A stretch of DNA of 64,000 nt from Sphingobacterium corticibacter (GCF_003076635.1 NZ_QDKG01000001.1:310001-374000); one strand, 5' to 3'. Shown: positions 49,848 through 59,339, counted from the stretch's first letter. The notes: generated from the letters alone by a model not told the origin. Made by a program: numbers and translations.

Positions 49848-51749
49848 ATGAATCCGACCAGCCTTTCTATATTAAAACAGTATTGGGGATACGACCAATT
49901 CAGACCACTTCAAGAGGAGATTATCCACGAAGTGCTGATGGGACAAGATACGCTCGCGCTGATGCCAACCGGTGGGGGCAAATCCATCTGTTTTCAAGTG
50001 CCTGCTATGCTGCAAGAAGGGATCTGCATCGTGATTTCCCCTTTGATTGCGTTGATGAAAGATCAGGTTGAAAGATTGCGTAAGCAGGATATTCAAGCAG
50101 TCGCGATTTATTCGGGCATGACAAAGCGCGAGGTGGACATCACGCTTGATAATTGCATTTTTGGCAATATCAAATTCTTGTATCTATCGCCTGAGCGATT
50201 GTATTCGGACATCGTATGGGAACGGCTACGGCACATGAAGGTCAATCTTTTTGCGATTGATGAAGCGCATTGTATATCCGAGTGGGGTTATGATTTCCGG
50301 CCACCATACTTGCAACTGCATAGATTGCGAGAACTGCATCCCAAAATTCCTTTTTTGGCGCTAACAGCGACAGCCACCGAGCGGGTGATTGTCGATATTC
50401 AGGAGAAGCTATTATTTCCGAAGCCGAATGTATTGACCAAGAGTTTTCAGCGTGAAAATTTGGGTTACATGGTACTACCAGAAGAAGACAAGATGGGTCG
50501 AATGTTGCGCGTGATCCAAAAAATCGGTGGCAGTGGAATCGTTTATGTGCGCAATCGGCGCGAAACGCAAGAAGTTTCTCGTTATCTCATGAATCAAGGA
50601 ATCTCGGCCGACTTTTATCACGCCGGTTTGGATATGCCTACGCGAGCCGAAAAACAGCAGCGCTGGGCGAGTAATGCCACGCGCGTGATTGTGGCCACGA
50701 ATGCCTTTGGAATGGGAATCGACAAAGCCGATGTGCGCTTTGTCATCCATCTGGATATCCCCGATTCGCTTGAAGCATATTATCAAGAAGCCGGCAGGGC
50801 AGGGCGCGATGGCAAGAAGGCATTCCCCGTGCTTCTATACAATCAAGAAGACCGCGATCGCCTTTGGACGAATCTGGAATCGTCCTTTCCTACAGTCGAT
50901 TTTATTCAGCAAGTCTATCATCAGCTCGCTAACTATTTTCAAATTGCTTATGGTGCCGGCGTGGGAACGGTGTTGTCTTTTGACGTAGTCGATTTTGCTA
51001 AAAAATATAATTTGGGTGTGCTACCGACTTTAAGTGCGTTGAAATTTTTGGAGCGCGATGGCTGGCTCAGTCTTTCCGAGGCGGTGTTCATCCCTTCGCG
51101 GTTGAAATTCGAAGTAGACTATCAAGAATTGTACAAATTCCAAGTCCAATCTGCGAAATTCGATCCGCTGATCAAACGGATTTTGAGAAGCTACGGTGGC
51201 GCTTTTGATCTTTTCGTGCCCATCAATGAATATGAATTTGCCAAAGCGCTGCTTGTGCCGTATCAAGAAATCGTGCGTATGATGCAAACGATGCAACAGA
51301 TGGAATTGATCACGTATATGCCCAAAACGGATGCGCCGCAACTACAGTTTCTGCGCCCTCGCATTGATCGCAAAAATCTGCACGTCGATACCGCATTTAT
51401 TCGAGAACGGCGTCGAATCAAAGAGGAGCAAACTAAGGCAATTTATCACTACCTGGATACAGAAAACTGCCGCAGTATAGCGTTGTTGACCTATTTTGGT
51501 GAACACACGGCAAAGCCGTGCGGCGTATGCGATCTCTGCTTGGTGCGTGCGCATCAAGGTAAGATTTCTTCCCAGATTAGGGAGCAAATGAAGAATTTAC
51601 TGCTAGAAAAACCTTTACCGCTGAAAGAGCTAATTGATCAGATCAGCATGGGCTCTGAGAAAGCGAAACTCGAGGTGTTCAGAAAACTGCTGGATGAAGA
51701 GCAAATTGTACTTAAGGAAGATGTGTATTTTTGGAGTGTGGGGTTTTAA
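49848..51749 (+). CDS. RecQ-family ATP-dependent DNA helicase with displaced zinc motif
   Basis: The 633-aa 3'-5' DNA helicase has Walker A PTGGGKS at 40-46 and DEAH at 138-141 with the RecQ aromatic-rich loop (AIDEAHCISEWGYDFRPPY). ATAFGMGIDKADVRFVIH and EAYYQEAGRAGRDGK are further helicase motifs. The zinc Cys cluster (ENCRSIALLTYFGEH...CGVCDLC) lies at about 541-564, not near 380-400 as in E. coli RecQ; about 200 residues of winged-helix-like sequence come first. There is no HRDC domain. The ATG directly follows the comEC stop. Confidence 0.92.
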   Translation: MNPTSLSILKQYWGYDQFRPLQEEIIHEVLMGQDTLALMPTGGGKSICFQVPAMLQEGICIVISPLIALMKDQVERLRKQDIQAVAIYSGMTKREVDITLDNCIFGNIKFLYLSPERLYSDIVWERLRHMKVNLFAIDEAHCISEWGYDFRPPYLQLHRLRELHPKIPFLALTATATERVIVDIQEKLLFPKPNVLTKSFQRENLGYMVLPEEDKMGRMLRVIQKIGGSGIVYVRNRRETQEVSRYLMNQGISADFYHAGLDMPTRAEKQQRWASNATRVIVATNAFGMGIDKADVRFVIHLDIPDSLEAYYQEAGRAGRDGKKAFPVLLYNQEDRDRLWTNLESSFPTVDFIQQVYHQLANYFQIAYGAGVGTVLSFDVVDFAKKYNLGVLPTLSALKFLERDGWLSLSEAVFIPSRLKFEVDYQELYKFQVQSAKFDPLIKRILRSYGGAFDLFVPINEYEFAKALLVPYQEIVRMMQTMQQMELITYMPKTDAPQLQFLRPRIDRKNLHVDTAFIRERRRIKEEQTKAIYHYLDTENCRSIALLTYFGEHTAKPCGVCDLCLVRAHQGKISSQIREQMKNLLLEKPLPLKELIDQISMGSEKAKLEVFRKLLDEEQIVLKEDVYFWSVGF

Positions 51750-51764
51750 TAACCCCACTGTTCT

Positions 51765-52511
51765 TTAAATACCAATTACCTGTTTCAATCGTGCGTAACC
51801 CGATTTGCTGATATTCACCTTATCTCCGGAATGCAGAATCGCAATGTAGCTGTCTTTTTCCATTGGTTCAATCTTAGCAAGCTGATCTACTTTGATCATA
51901 AACGATCGATGTATCCTAACAAATTGTTTTGCATCCAATTGTTTCTCGAACGAACTCATCGTTTTATTCTTTAAAAACATGCCTTCCGTGGTGTGGATTT
52001 TCACATAATCATCGTACGCTTCCAAGAAATTGATCTGCTGCACAGGTATGATTTTGATCTGAGATCCATTTTTTACCACAATGCGCTCCAAACCTTGTTC
52101 TTCCATAGATTCTTGTAGCTGTTCGCTAGTTTTCTTGGCTTTCGTTTCGGTCGAAGTCGTGAAATTACTTCTAAATTTATCTAAGCTTTTCTCAAAACGA
52201 TCCGGACTGATAGGTTTTAATAGATAATCAATCGCATTTTTTTCAAAGGCTTTGATCGCAAATTCATCAAAAGCCGTCGTGAAGATGATATGTGGTTGAT
52301 CGTCCAATAACTCCAACATTTCGAAACCAGTCAATTTAGGCATTTGAATGTCTAAAAATACCAAGTCCGGTTTGTGTTGTTGTATGGCTTTTACACCTTC
52401 GAATCCATCGTTGCACTCGGCTACCACCTCAAAATCGGGATGCGATTGCAAGTATTCTAACAAAATGCTTCGTGCTAAGGGTTCGTCGTCAATCAGAATG
52501 GTCTTAATCAT
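51765..52511 (-). CDS. LytTR-family response regulator
   Basis: The 248-aa regulator has a receiver domain at 1-120: acidic pocket IDDEPLA, phosphoacceptor Asp in PDLVFLDIQMPKLTGFEML (about 55), then Thr/Lys positions in FTTAFDEFAIKAFEKNAIDYLLKPIS. A LytTR DNA-binding domain follows (about 140-248, IVVKNGSQIKIIPVQQINFLEAYDDYVKIHT). It overlaps the kinase gene by 8 bp and is the last gene of LiaF-like/kinase/regulator. Confidence 0.93.
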   Translation of the reverse strand: MIKTILIDDEPLARSILLEYLQSHPDFEVVAECNDGFEGVKAIQQHKPDLVFLDIQMPKLTGFEMLELLDDQPHIIFTTAFDEFAIKAFEKNAIDYLLKPISPDRFEKSLDKFRSNFTTSTETKAKKTSEQLQESMEEQGLERIVVKNGSQIKIIPVQQINFLEAYDDYVKIHTTEGMFLKNKTMSSFEKQLDAKQFVRIHRSFMIKVDQLAKIEPMEKDSYIAILHSGDKVNISKSGYARLKQVIGI

Positions 52512-53547
52512 ATTGAGGTATTCTTAAAGTGGATATAAAGGTATTGTTATCGGTGCTGGTAGTTAGTAAATCGGTGCGGCCAAATAGTAAATAAAGGCGA
52601 CGTTGTATGCTGGAGAGGCCAAATCCAGTGCCGCGCTTGTTTTCAAACTGGTCTACATCAAAGGGATTTGTGATTACAATGAAAAGCATATTTTCTTCCT
52701 TATAAGCATCAATGGTAATCAATACATCGCCCGTTACATTATACAATCCAAACTTAATGGCATTTTCCAGTATAGGTTGAATAATCATGACGGGCACTTT
52801 TGACTCTAAAATAGCATCATCATAATCAAAGATCGTTTTTAGCCGATGGCCAAAACGTACTTTTTCAATGTCTAGATATAATCGTAAGTGTTTCAATTCA
52901 TCTTCTAACAGGATAAATTGCTTTTCATCTTTTCGCAACGTGCCACGTAGAAAATCAGATAACTGAAAGGTCATGCTTCTAGCTTCCTGTGGCTTGCTGC
53001 CGATCAGCGCGATGATCGAGTTAAGGCTGTTAAATAGGAAATGTGGTTGTAATTGCTGGCGGAGGTTATACAATTCCGCGTCGCGCACCATACGCTCCGA
53101 TTGCGCTTTGCGTTCTTTATTTTCTTCATATTCTTCCTGAATGTTCCAGAAGATATTAATAATCATAATACAGGTAATCACCAAAAAATTGATCACAAAA
53201 CGAAAAGGCATACTAAACGTTAGGTAAACCACCTGTTCTGGTGAGAAAACCTGCAAAAGACAAAAACGCGTACAGAAAACACTGATGGCGCTAAATATGA
53301 TAGCGAAGCTAAATAGCTTCCAAAACTGCTTATTCTTCGGAAGATAAAACTGTAAAGAGGTATAAATGAGATATGATGTGCCCGTAATCACTAATGCGCT
53401 GATGGCCCCGTCATAAATAATAGTCTCATAAGGAACTTTGACCCACCACAATAGTCCATAAACGACCAAAAAGTACAAAACACAAATAATCCACGATGAG
53501 GTGTGGATCAGCCATTTTTTCGATTTAGGGTATTGCGTCTGCGCCAT
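52504..53547 (-). CDS. LytS/YehU-type sensor histidine kinase
   Basis: The 347-aa kinase has about four N-terminal membrane helices (first about 130 residues), then a short coiled linker and the His_kinase domain. The phosphoacceptor His is in LRQQLQPHFLFNSLNSIIAL (about 168). The ATPase N box is VPVMIIQPILENAIKFGLYN, and the G box GTGFGLSSIQRRLYLLFG lies near the C-terminus. Periplasmic sensor parts are small, suggesting detection within or near the membrane, perhaps through the adjacent LiaF-like protein. It overlaps its regulator by 8 bp. Confidence 0.92.
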   Translation of the reverse strand: MAQTQYPKSKKWLIHTSSWIICVLYFLVVYGLLWWVKVPYETIIYDGAISALVITGTSYLIYTSLQFYLPKNKQFWKLFSFAIIFSAISVFCTRFCLLQVFSPEQVVYLTFSMPFRFVINFLVITCIMIINIFWNIQEEYEENKERKAQSERMVRDAELYNLRQQLQPHFLFNSLNSIIALIGSKPQEARSMTFQLSDFLRGTLRKDEKQFILLEDELKHLRLYLDIEKVRFGHRLKTIFDYDDAILESKVPVMIIQPILENAIKFGLYNVTGDVLITIDAYKEENMLFIVITNPFDVDQFENKRGTGFGLSSIQRRLYLLFGRTDLLTTSTDNNTFISTLRIPQYD

Positions 53548-53559
53548 AAAAAATACTTA

Positions 53560-54435
53560 TCAGTTATTTTTAATCGTCAATCCGCCGAAAATGGATGTTC
53601 CGGTAATGTAAATCTTTTTGTTCTTGTCGGTCGTGATATCCAACATTGGTCGTCGATCGTCCAGTTCCCCAAATATGGAAGCGACATTACTGGATACCTG
53701 CCAATGTGGTGGAATAATGATCTTCGTACTGCCGAACAGTTGAAATGTATCCAGTACCACTGCCTGCTTGATATCAGCCTGCAAAAAATTGATTTTAGTG
53801 CTGCCGAATACACTGGTGATCGTGCCGCCTAGGAAGTTAGTGGTAAGCAAGGATTTTTTCGTATCACTAAAGAACGTATCCACTTTCAAATAACTATCGT
53901 GCTGCGCACTATAATTCGCATAAGAGGCAGAGCCTGTAGACAAATATGGGTCTACAGGCTGCTCAGCTGTTTTGTATTGGCCTGTCGGCGGATAAATCTC
54001 ACCGCTGGCATAATCTGGATCTACGCGTTTGTCCCAGTCATACTCATCATCCGGACGCGGACGCGTTGGGTCTTCTGGGGGTACAGATGGTAGCACGCGG
54101 TTACGCTTGATCAGATAAATACCCATTGCGATTACCATGGCTGGGATAAAAAACTTCCCGAAAGACATGCCGATCAAATCTTTTAGTAAAAAGATCGAAC
54201 CAATCACGATCAATATGACAGAAGATTTTTTTTGAAATTTGGAATTTACGCCGATCACCAAACCTATGACTATCAGGATCATTTCCCATCCGAAAATCCA
54301 ACGTGGAAAGATGTCCAATCGCATATTCTTTAAGAGGAGTGCGAGGCCAAACAGAATGATGAACGCACCTGCGAAATTTGTCGTATTGTTCGACTTTGGT
54401 GGGCGGCTATCGTTATTTTTGTTTTGTGTACTCAT
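53560..54435 (-). CDS. LiaF-like membrane protein
   Basis: The 291-aa protein has four N-terminal helices (GAFIILFGLALLLKNMRLD, WEMILIVIGLVIGV, SVILIVIGSIFLLKDLIG, FFIPAMVIAMGIYLI) of the LiaF-type/DUF5668 region. A polar linker and a C-terminal beta-helix-like domain follow (about 200-291, with TNFLGGTITSVFGSTKINFLQAD and VVLDTFQLFGSTKIIIPPHW). LiaF is a partner and inhibitor of a cell-envelope stress kinase in Firmicutes; here it leads an operon with a LytS/LytTR pair, suggesting a similar envelope-sensing job. Confidence 0.85.
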   Translation of the reverse strand: MSTQNKNNDSRPPKSNNTTNFAGAFIILFGLALLLKNMRLDIFPRWIFGWEMILIVIGLVIGVNSKFQKKSSVILIVIGSIFLLKDLIGMSFGKFFIPAMVIAMGIYLIKRNRVLPSVPPEDPTRPRPDDEYDWDKRVDPDYASGEIYPPTGQYKTAEQPVDPYLSTGSASYANYSAQHDSYLKVDTFFSDTKKSLLTTNFLGGTITSVFGSTKINFLQADIKQAVVLDTFQLFGSTKIIIPPHWQVSSNVASIFGELDDRRPMLDITTDKNKKIYITGTSIFGGLTIKNN

Positions 54436-54708
54436 GACGTTGTGTTTTTGTTCCTTTGATGATTCGAAAGTAGATCGAAAAAATCAGCTTAGCGAGCTGA
54501 AATAGGCATCTTAAGGTTTTTTTTCGGTGAACGAGCGCTATCAATCGGTGAAAAATTTTAAGCCCATCGCACACCAAAGTCATTTCAATTACGCGAATAT
54601 GTAAAAATTAATTTACTTTTTTTTGGACGAAATTTGGCCTGATGATTTTATTTATTATATATTTATAGAAGAAATTAAAGCATAAACTTAATTTATCTGA
54701 CTAATCTA

Positions 54709-55050
54709 ATGGGAGATTTTGAAAACAAAGAACGCGAAGAGGTATTTTCAAAAAAGGTGAGAGCGGGGAAACGTACTTATTTTTTTGATGTCAAAGCAAC
54801 TCGATCAAACGATTACTATGTGACCATCACAGAAAGTAAAAAACGTTTCGAAGACGGGCAATTTATCAAACACAAGATCTTTCTTTACAAAGAGGATTTT
54901 GAGAAATTCGCAGAAGGTTTACAAGATGTCGTCAGTTATATCAAAAATAACCAAGATGTAGTCGAGAAAAGATATGAAGGTGGCTCTGAAGAAGGTGTAT
55001 TCGAACGAACTGGCACTTACGGTGATGCCAAAGAAAATTTCTCCTTCTAA
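54709..55050 (+). CDS. DUF3276 (PUR-alpha-like) nucleic-acid-binding protein
   Basis: The 113-aa protein matches DUF3276, a PUR-domain family common in Bacteroidota. EEVFSKKVRAGKRTYFFDVKATRSNDYYVTITESKK opens it and IFLYKEDFEKFAEGLQDVVSYI closes the PUR repeat. PUR domains bind single-stranded DNA/RNA; the cellular function in bacteria is unclear. It is monocistronic with a terminator 23 bp past the stop. Confidence 0.88.
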   Translation: MGDFENKEREEVFSKKVRAGKRTYFFDVKATRSNDYYVTITESKKRFEDGQFIKHKIFLYKEDFEKFAEGLQDVVSYIKNNQDVVEKRYEGGSEEGVFERTGTYGDAKENFSF

Positions 55051-55072
55051 AATATGATTATCAAAGATAGAT

Positions 55073-55102
55073 AAGCCACACCATTTGCGTGTGGCTTTTT
55101 TT
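55073..55102 (+). terminator. Terminator after DUF3276 gene
   Basis: A 9-bp perfect stem (AAGCCACAC 55073-55081, GTGTGGCTT 55089-55097) with a 7-nt loop is followed by a T run. Confidence 0.88.
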
Positions 55103-55127
55103 ATGTACTATCTTTCGGCAATGCCTG

Positions 55128-55155
55128 TTGCAGTGCCATATTTTTTCTATTTTCG
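55128..55155 (+). promoter_or_regulatory. Probable promoter of DPP4-like peptidase
   Basis: TTG (55128-55130), a 17-bp spacer, and TATTTTCG (55148-55155; one mismatch to TAnnTTTG) precede the ATG at 55177 by 21 bp. Confidence 0.45.
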
Positions 55156-55176
55156 TAGCAAAACATTAATCTTACT

Positions 55177-57294
55177 ATGTATAAGTTGTCTATAGCAGCG
55201 ATGATGCTGTGTTTTCTTTCCATTGGTAAATTAGAAGCGCAAACCAAAAGATTGAATTTTGCACAATCTTGGGGTCAGGAAGCTTCGCTCACCAAACCGA
55301 TGAAGCAATACAAAGGTTGGGCAGATGACAATCATTACATTGTAGGTGAGCATAATGCATTGCACAAAGTGCACGTAAAGACAGGCGCAGCGACGCCGTA
55401 TAGCTACCCCGCAGATGAATCTACTCGGGTTTCTGTGAAGAACAAAGATGTCGTCATTACATTTGCCGACGGACAGTCGCGTCAACTGACACAATCGCCA
55501 GAGATAGAAGAAAAGAATCCGACCTTATCGCCAGACGGGAAATATGTCGCATTCACCAGAGAGAATGATTTGTATGCTGTTGAAGTGGCATCGGGCAAAG
55601 AGATACGCTACACCACCGATGGTTCGGATGTGGTGTACAATGGTTGGTCATCGTGGGTATATTACGAAGAGATCTTAGGCCGATCTACCAATTATAAAGC
55701 GTTTTGGTGGTCGCCTGATAGTAAACGTTTGGCATTTATGCGATTCGATGATTCAGAAGTGCCGATGTTCCCCATCTATGCTTCGCCGGGTCAGCATGGT
55801 TATGTAGAGAAAACACGTTATCCGAAAGCAGGTGACAAAAATCCTAGCGTTCGCGTTGGATTTGTTGAAGTAGCAGGATCACCGGTGGTGTGGGCTACTT
55901 TTAATGAGGAAGACGATCAGTATTTTGGTCAACCTTATTGGAGCTTCAATAGCCAATCGATCATGGTGCAGTGGATGAATCGCGATCAAACCAATTTAAA
56001 ATTCTATCAGGTAAATCCTGTCGATGGCACTAAAGTCGCCACATACGACGAGACCCAACCGACCTGGATCAACTTGGATCATGATGAGCGTATTACGTAT
56101 CTGGCCGATAACAAACATTACATCTTAAAATCGGATAAAACAGGGTGGGCACATTATTACCTCTACAATCTGGACGGTAAATTGGTGAACGCCATTACGG
56201 CTGGCGACTGGCAGGTGAGTAGCATCGCACACATAGACGAGAAGAATAAAGTTTTCTACTTCACCGCTCGAAAAGAAAATTCGGCGACATCGGATCTATA
56301 CCGCGTTGATTTTGATGGTAAGAATTTTAAGCGCTTAACTTTCGGCAATTATACGCACAAAGTAAAGGTATCGCCCAATGGTAAGTATTTTATCACAGAA
56401 TACTCAAACGTAGAGACGCCGACTAAGGTAGCTTTAGTCGATCTAAACGGTAAAATAGTGCGCGAGCTGGAAGATAGTAAATCAGCCGATTTTGACCAAT
56501 ATAATGTGGGGAAAACAGCATATTTCACCATCCCATCTGCCGATGGACAGTATGATTTGCCGGTTATCGTAACGTATCCAACAGATTTTGACGAGTCGAA
56601 GGAATATCCGGTAATCATGAGCATTTACGGTGGGCCAGATGCTGGTAGCGTGCGCAATACGTGGAAAGGCACGGCGAAGCAATATTGGGCCAACGAAGGA
56701 ATTATTCAAATCGAATGTGATCACCGCGCTTCGGGTCATTTCGGCAAGCAAGGCGTGGCCTTGATGCATCGTAAATTGGGATATTGGGAGTTGATCGATT
56801 ATGGAACGGTGGCGCAATGGTTGAAGGCAAAACCTTGGGTAGCAAAAGATAAATTACTGATCACGGGTCATAGCTACGGAGGATACGTTGTGACAATGGC
56901 ATTGACCAAAGGTTCTGCTGATTTTGACTATGGCATCGCAGGTGCTCCTGTTACGAGCTGGGAATTGTACGATTCGCACTATACCGAGCGTTGGATGGAT
57001 ACACCACAAGATAATCCAGAAGGTTACAAACAAGGCTCGGTGCTTACCCACGTAAATGGGTATAAAGGCGGTCTTCGTTTAATGCATGGTGATTTGGATG
57101 ATAATGTGCATTTGCAGAACTCGATCCAACTGGTAGATGCACTGACCGATCGCGATGTGCCTTTTGAATTTATGATTTATCCGGGCAGCAGACATGGGTT
57201 TGAGCGTCGGAAATCAGCGTACGACTTCAAAGAACGCGTTCGTTTTTATTATGAATATTTGTTAGAAAAACCAGTTCCAAAAGAACTGAAATAG
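55177..57294 (+). CDS. Dipeptidyl-peptidase 4-like S9 serine peptidase
   Basis: The 705-aa secreted peptidase removes N-terminal dipeptides, typically Xaa-Pro. The signal peptide ends at about 21 (LEA-Q). An eight-bladed beta-propeller (about 30-470) includes the DPP4 glutamate motif in WVYYEEILGR, which binds the substrate amino group. The alpha/beta-hydrolase domain has catalytic Ser in ITGHSYGGYVVTM (about 565), Asp in HGDLDDNVHLQN (about 640) and His in YPGSRHGFERR (about 673). It probably acts in the periplasm on imported peptides. Confidence 0.93.
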   Translation: MYKLSIAAMMLCFLSIGKLEAQTKRLNFAQSWGQEASLTKPMKQYKGWADDNHYIVGEHNALHKVHVKTGAATPYSYPADESTRVSVKNKDVVITFADGQSRQLTQSPEIEEKNPTLSPDGKYVAFTRENDLYAVEVASGKEIRYTTDGSDVVYNGWSSWVYYEEILGRSTNYKAFWWSPDSKRLAFMRFDDSEVPMFPIYASPGQHGYVEKTRYPKAGDKNPSVRVGFVEVAGSPVVWATFNEEDDQYFGQPYWSFNSQSIMVQWMNRDQTNLKFYQVNPVDGTKVATYDETQPTWINLDHDERITYLADNKHYILKSDKTGWAHYYLYNLDGKLVNAITAGDWQVSSIAHIDEKNKVFYFTARKENSATSDLYRVDFDGKNFKRLTFGNYTHKVKVSPNGKYFITEYSNVETPTKVALVDLNGKIVRELEDSKSADFDQYNVGKTAYFTIPSADGQYDLPVIVTYPTDFDESKEYPVIMSIYGGPDAGSVRNTWKGTAKQYWANEGIIQIECDHRASGHFGKQGVALMHRKLGYWELIDYGTVAQWLKAKPWVAKDKLLITGHSYGGYVVTMALTKGSADFDYGIAGAPVTSWELYDSHYTERWMDTPQDNPEGYKQGSVLTHVNGYKGGLRLMHGDLDDNVHLQNSIQLVDALTDRDVPFEFMIYPGSRHGFERRKSAYDFKERVRFYYEYLLEKPVPKELK

Positions 57295-57317
57295 CACCTT
57301 ATTATTAGACGCCTGTT

Positions 57318-58112
57318 ATGTCTATGTTACAATTTTTAAAGGAAAGTACTTTCCGCGCCAATGACGTCATCACGCGCAGTATCGGTATATTGAGCCGGCA
57401 CTATATCTCGATTGCCGGTTTGTGTTTACTCTTGTTTTTGGTTTCTAATCTGTCTACGCTCTTATCCATCTATTTCGACGGTTATGCAAACCTCGTGAAG
57501 GTGGGCATGTTACTGTTATTCGTATTCTTATACTTTAGTCTACAGCTCGTGCTGTTGAAGCGCGCAGTACATTTGGTAAAAGAAGAACCTTCTATCGGAC
57601 TATGGAAATATTTACCTTCATTTTGGCAGTTTTCGCAATATATTGGCGGTCTAATTGTGTATTCTGTATTGGCAGGATTTGTCTATCTGCTTATGTACGT
57701 GTTATGTTTTCCATTGCTTTATTTAGGTATTGAAATGGATACTGTACGGAATGAAATACATCCTTTCTTGACCGGTATCGTCATGTTGCTCGTGGTGATG
57801 CGTACCATATTCTATCCGTTTTTTATCATTGAGCAACAGGCTGGAACTTTTAAAGCCTATAAGTTTAGTGTTGCTCTGACTCGAGGCAATGTATTTCGCT
57901 TAGCGGTCATTGTTTTTGCGGTGGCTTTTACGCATTTGCTGATGGTGAGTGCGGATTATTTCGATTACTTTTTGGTGGCCAAGATCTTCAGTGTGATCAA
58001 CTCTTTTGTCATGATTCCGATGGTGAGCATCGTCATGTCGGTCGTGTATGTAGATATGATGAAGAACTATGCGGGAAGCGACGATCCTTCGCTGATGGAT
58101 AATTTAATATAG
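57318..58112 (+). CDS. Hypothetical integral membrane protein, 264 aa
   Basis: About six hydrophobic helices are visible: HYISIAGLCLLLFLVSNL, VGMLLLFVFLYFSLQLVLL, YIGGLIVYSVLAGFVYLLMYVLC, FLTGIVMLLVVMRTIFYPFFI, VFRLAVIVFAVAFTHLLM and FVMIPMVSIVMSVVYVDMM. The pattern resembles DUF975/YciC-like membrane proteins, but I would not assign it. The dxr start overlaps its stop (TAGTG), so both are translated together; that position suggests a membrane or isoprenoid-linked role but does not prove one. Confidence 0.75.
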   Translation: MSMLQFLKESTFRANDVITRSIGILSRHYISIAGLCLLLFLVSNLSTLLSIYFDGYANLVKVGMLLLFVFLYFSLQLVLLKRAVHLVKEEPSIGLWKYLPSFWQFSQYIGGLIVYSVLAGFVYLLMYVLCFPLLYLGIEMDTVRNEIHPFLTGIVMLLVVMRTIFYPFFIIEQQAGTFKAYKFSVALTRGNVFRLAVIVFAVAFTHLLMVSADYFDYFLVAKIFSVINSFVMIPMVSIVMSVVYVDMMKNYAGSDDPSLMDNLI

Positions 58113-59278
58113 TGTTGAACGATTTGAAGAAGAAAAATATTGCCATTCTAGGCTCAACGGGGAGTATCGGTACACAGGCTTTGGAAGTTGTGGATGCTTT
58201 CCCCGATCAATTTATAGTCAGTGTACTGACGGGTGGTCGTAATATTGATTTACTGATAGCGCAGGCCATTCGTTACCAACCCAAGTATGTGGTCGTTGCG
58301 CATGATGATGCGGTGCAGCAAGTAAAAACAAATCTTTCTGGACTAAACATCACCGTGCTTTCTGGTCAAGCGGGATTGGTCGAAGTAGTCCAAGATCCAG
58401 ACATAGAACTGGTGCTAAATGCCATTGTAGGATCGGCTGGTCTGGAGCCTACTTGTAAAGCTATTTGCAGCGGTAAAGACATTGCGTTAGCGAACAAAGA
58501 AACCTTAGTCGTAGCCGGCGAACTCGTCATGGGATTAGTGAAAGAGCATGGCGTGCGTATGTTGCCGGTAGATTCAGAGCATTCTGCGATCTTTCAGTGT
58601 TTGGCGGGGGAAGCGGAGAATCCAATAGAAAAGATTTATTTGACGGCATCAGGAGGTCCATTCCGCGGGAAAGATCGTGCTTTCTTAGAGACGGTTACGA
58701 AAGAGCAAGCGCTAAAACATCCCAATTGGAGTATGGGAGCGAAGATCACGATTGATTCTGCTTCGCTGATGAATAAAGGTTTGGAAGTGATCGAAGCGAA
58801 ATGGTTATTTGATCTAACAGCAGATCAAATTGACGTGGTCGTACATCCCCAATCCATCATTCACTCCATGGTACAATTTCAAGATGGGTCTATCAAAGCA
58901 CAGCTGGGACTGCCTGATATGAAATTGCCTATTCAATATGCGATGACCTATCCAGCTCGCTTAGGTAACAATTTTGAACGATTTGACTTTGCCAAGTATG
59001 GTTGTTTGGATTTTCATAAGCCGGATATGGAAACGTTTCGTAACTTGCAACTGGCATTTACCGCGATGGAAAATGGCGGTAATCAGCCCTGTGTATTAAA
59101 TGCGGCAAATGAGGTCGTAGTGGAGGCATTTCTGCAAGATCGAATCTCATTTTTGGGAATGAGTGATGTGATCGAGAAAACGCTGTCTAAAATCGGTAAT
59201 CAAGCACCTACGACGCTGGAAGATTACATTTTGAGTGATCAAGAAGCCAGAAGAGTAGCTCATACCTTTTTAGATTAA
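58112..59278 (+). CDS. dxr: 1-deoxy-D-xylulose 5-phosphate reductoisomerase
   Basis: This is the second enzyme of the MEP isoprenoid pathway, NADPH-dependent. The 388-aa protein starts with GTG at 58112, sharing a base with the previous stop. NADPH binding: ILGSTGSIGTQALEVV (about 13-28). Metal and substrate site: DSEHSAIFQCL (about 152-162), TASGGPFR, HPNWSMGAKITIDSASLMNKG and LEVIEAKWLF. The sequence is full length. Confidence 0.95.
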   Translation: MLNDLKKKNIAILGSTGSIGTQALEVVDAFPDQFIVSVLTGGRNIDLLIAQAIRYQPKYVVVAHDDAVQQVKTNLSGLNITVLSGQAGLVEVVQDPDIELVLNAIVGSAGLEPTCKAICSGKDIALANKETLVVAGELVMGLVKEHGVRMLPVDSEHSAIFQCLAGEAENPIEKIYLTASGGPFRGKDRAFLETVTKEQALKHPNWSMGAKITIDSASLMNKGLEVIEAKWLFDLTADQIDVVVHPQSIIHSMVQFQDGSIKAQLGLPDMKLPIQYAMTYPARLGNNFERFDFAKYGCLDFHKPDMETFRNLQLAFTAMENGGNQPCVLNAANEVVVEAFLQDRISFLGMSDVIEKTLSKIGNQAPTTLEDYILSDQEARRVAHTFLD

Positions 59279-59339
59279 AATGCGTTATTAATATTATTAC
59301 GGTCTAAAAGGCTGGTTAAAAAATGATTTTAAATTTTCA

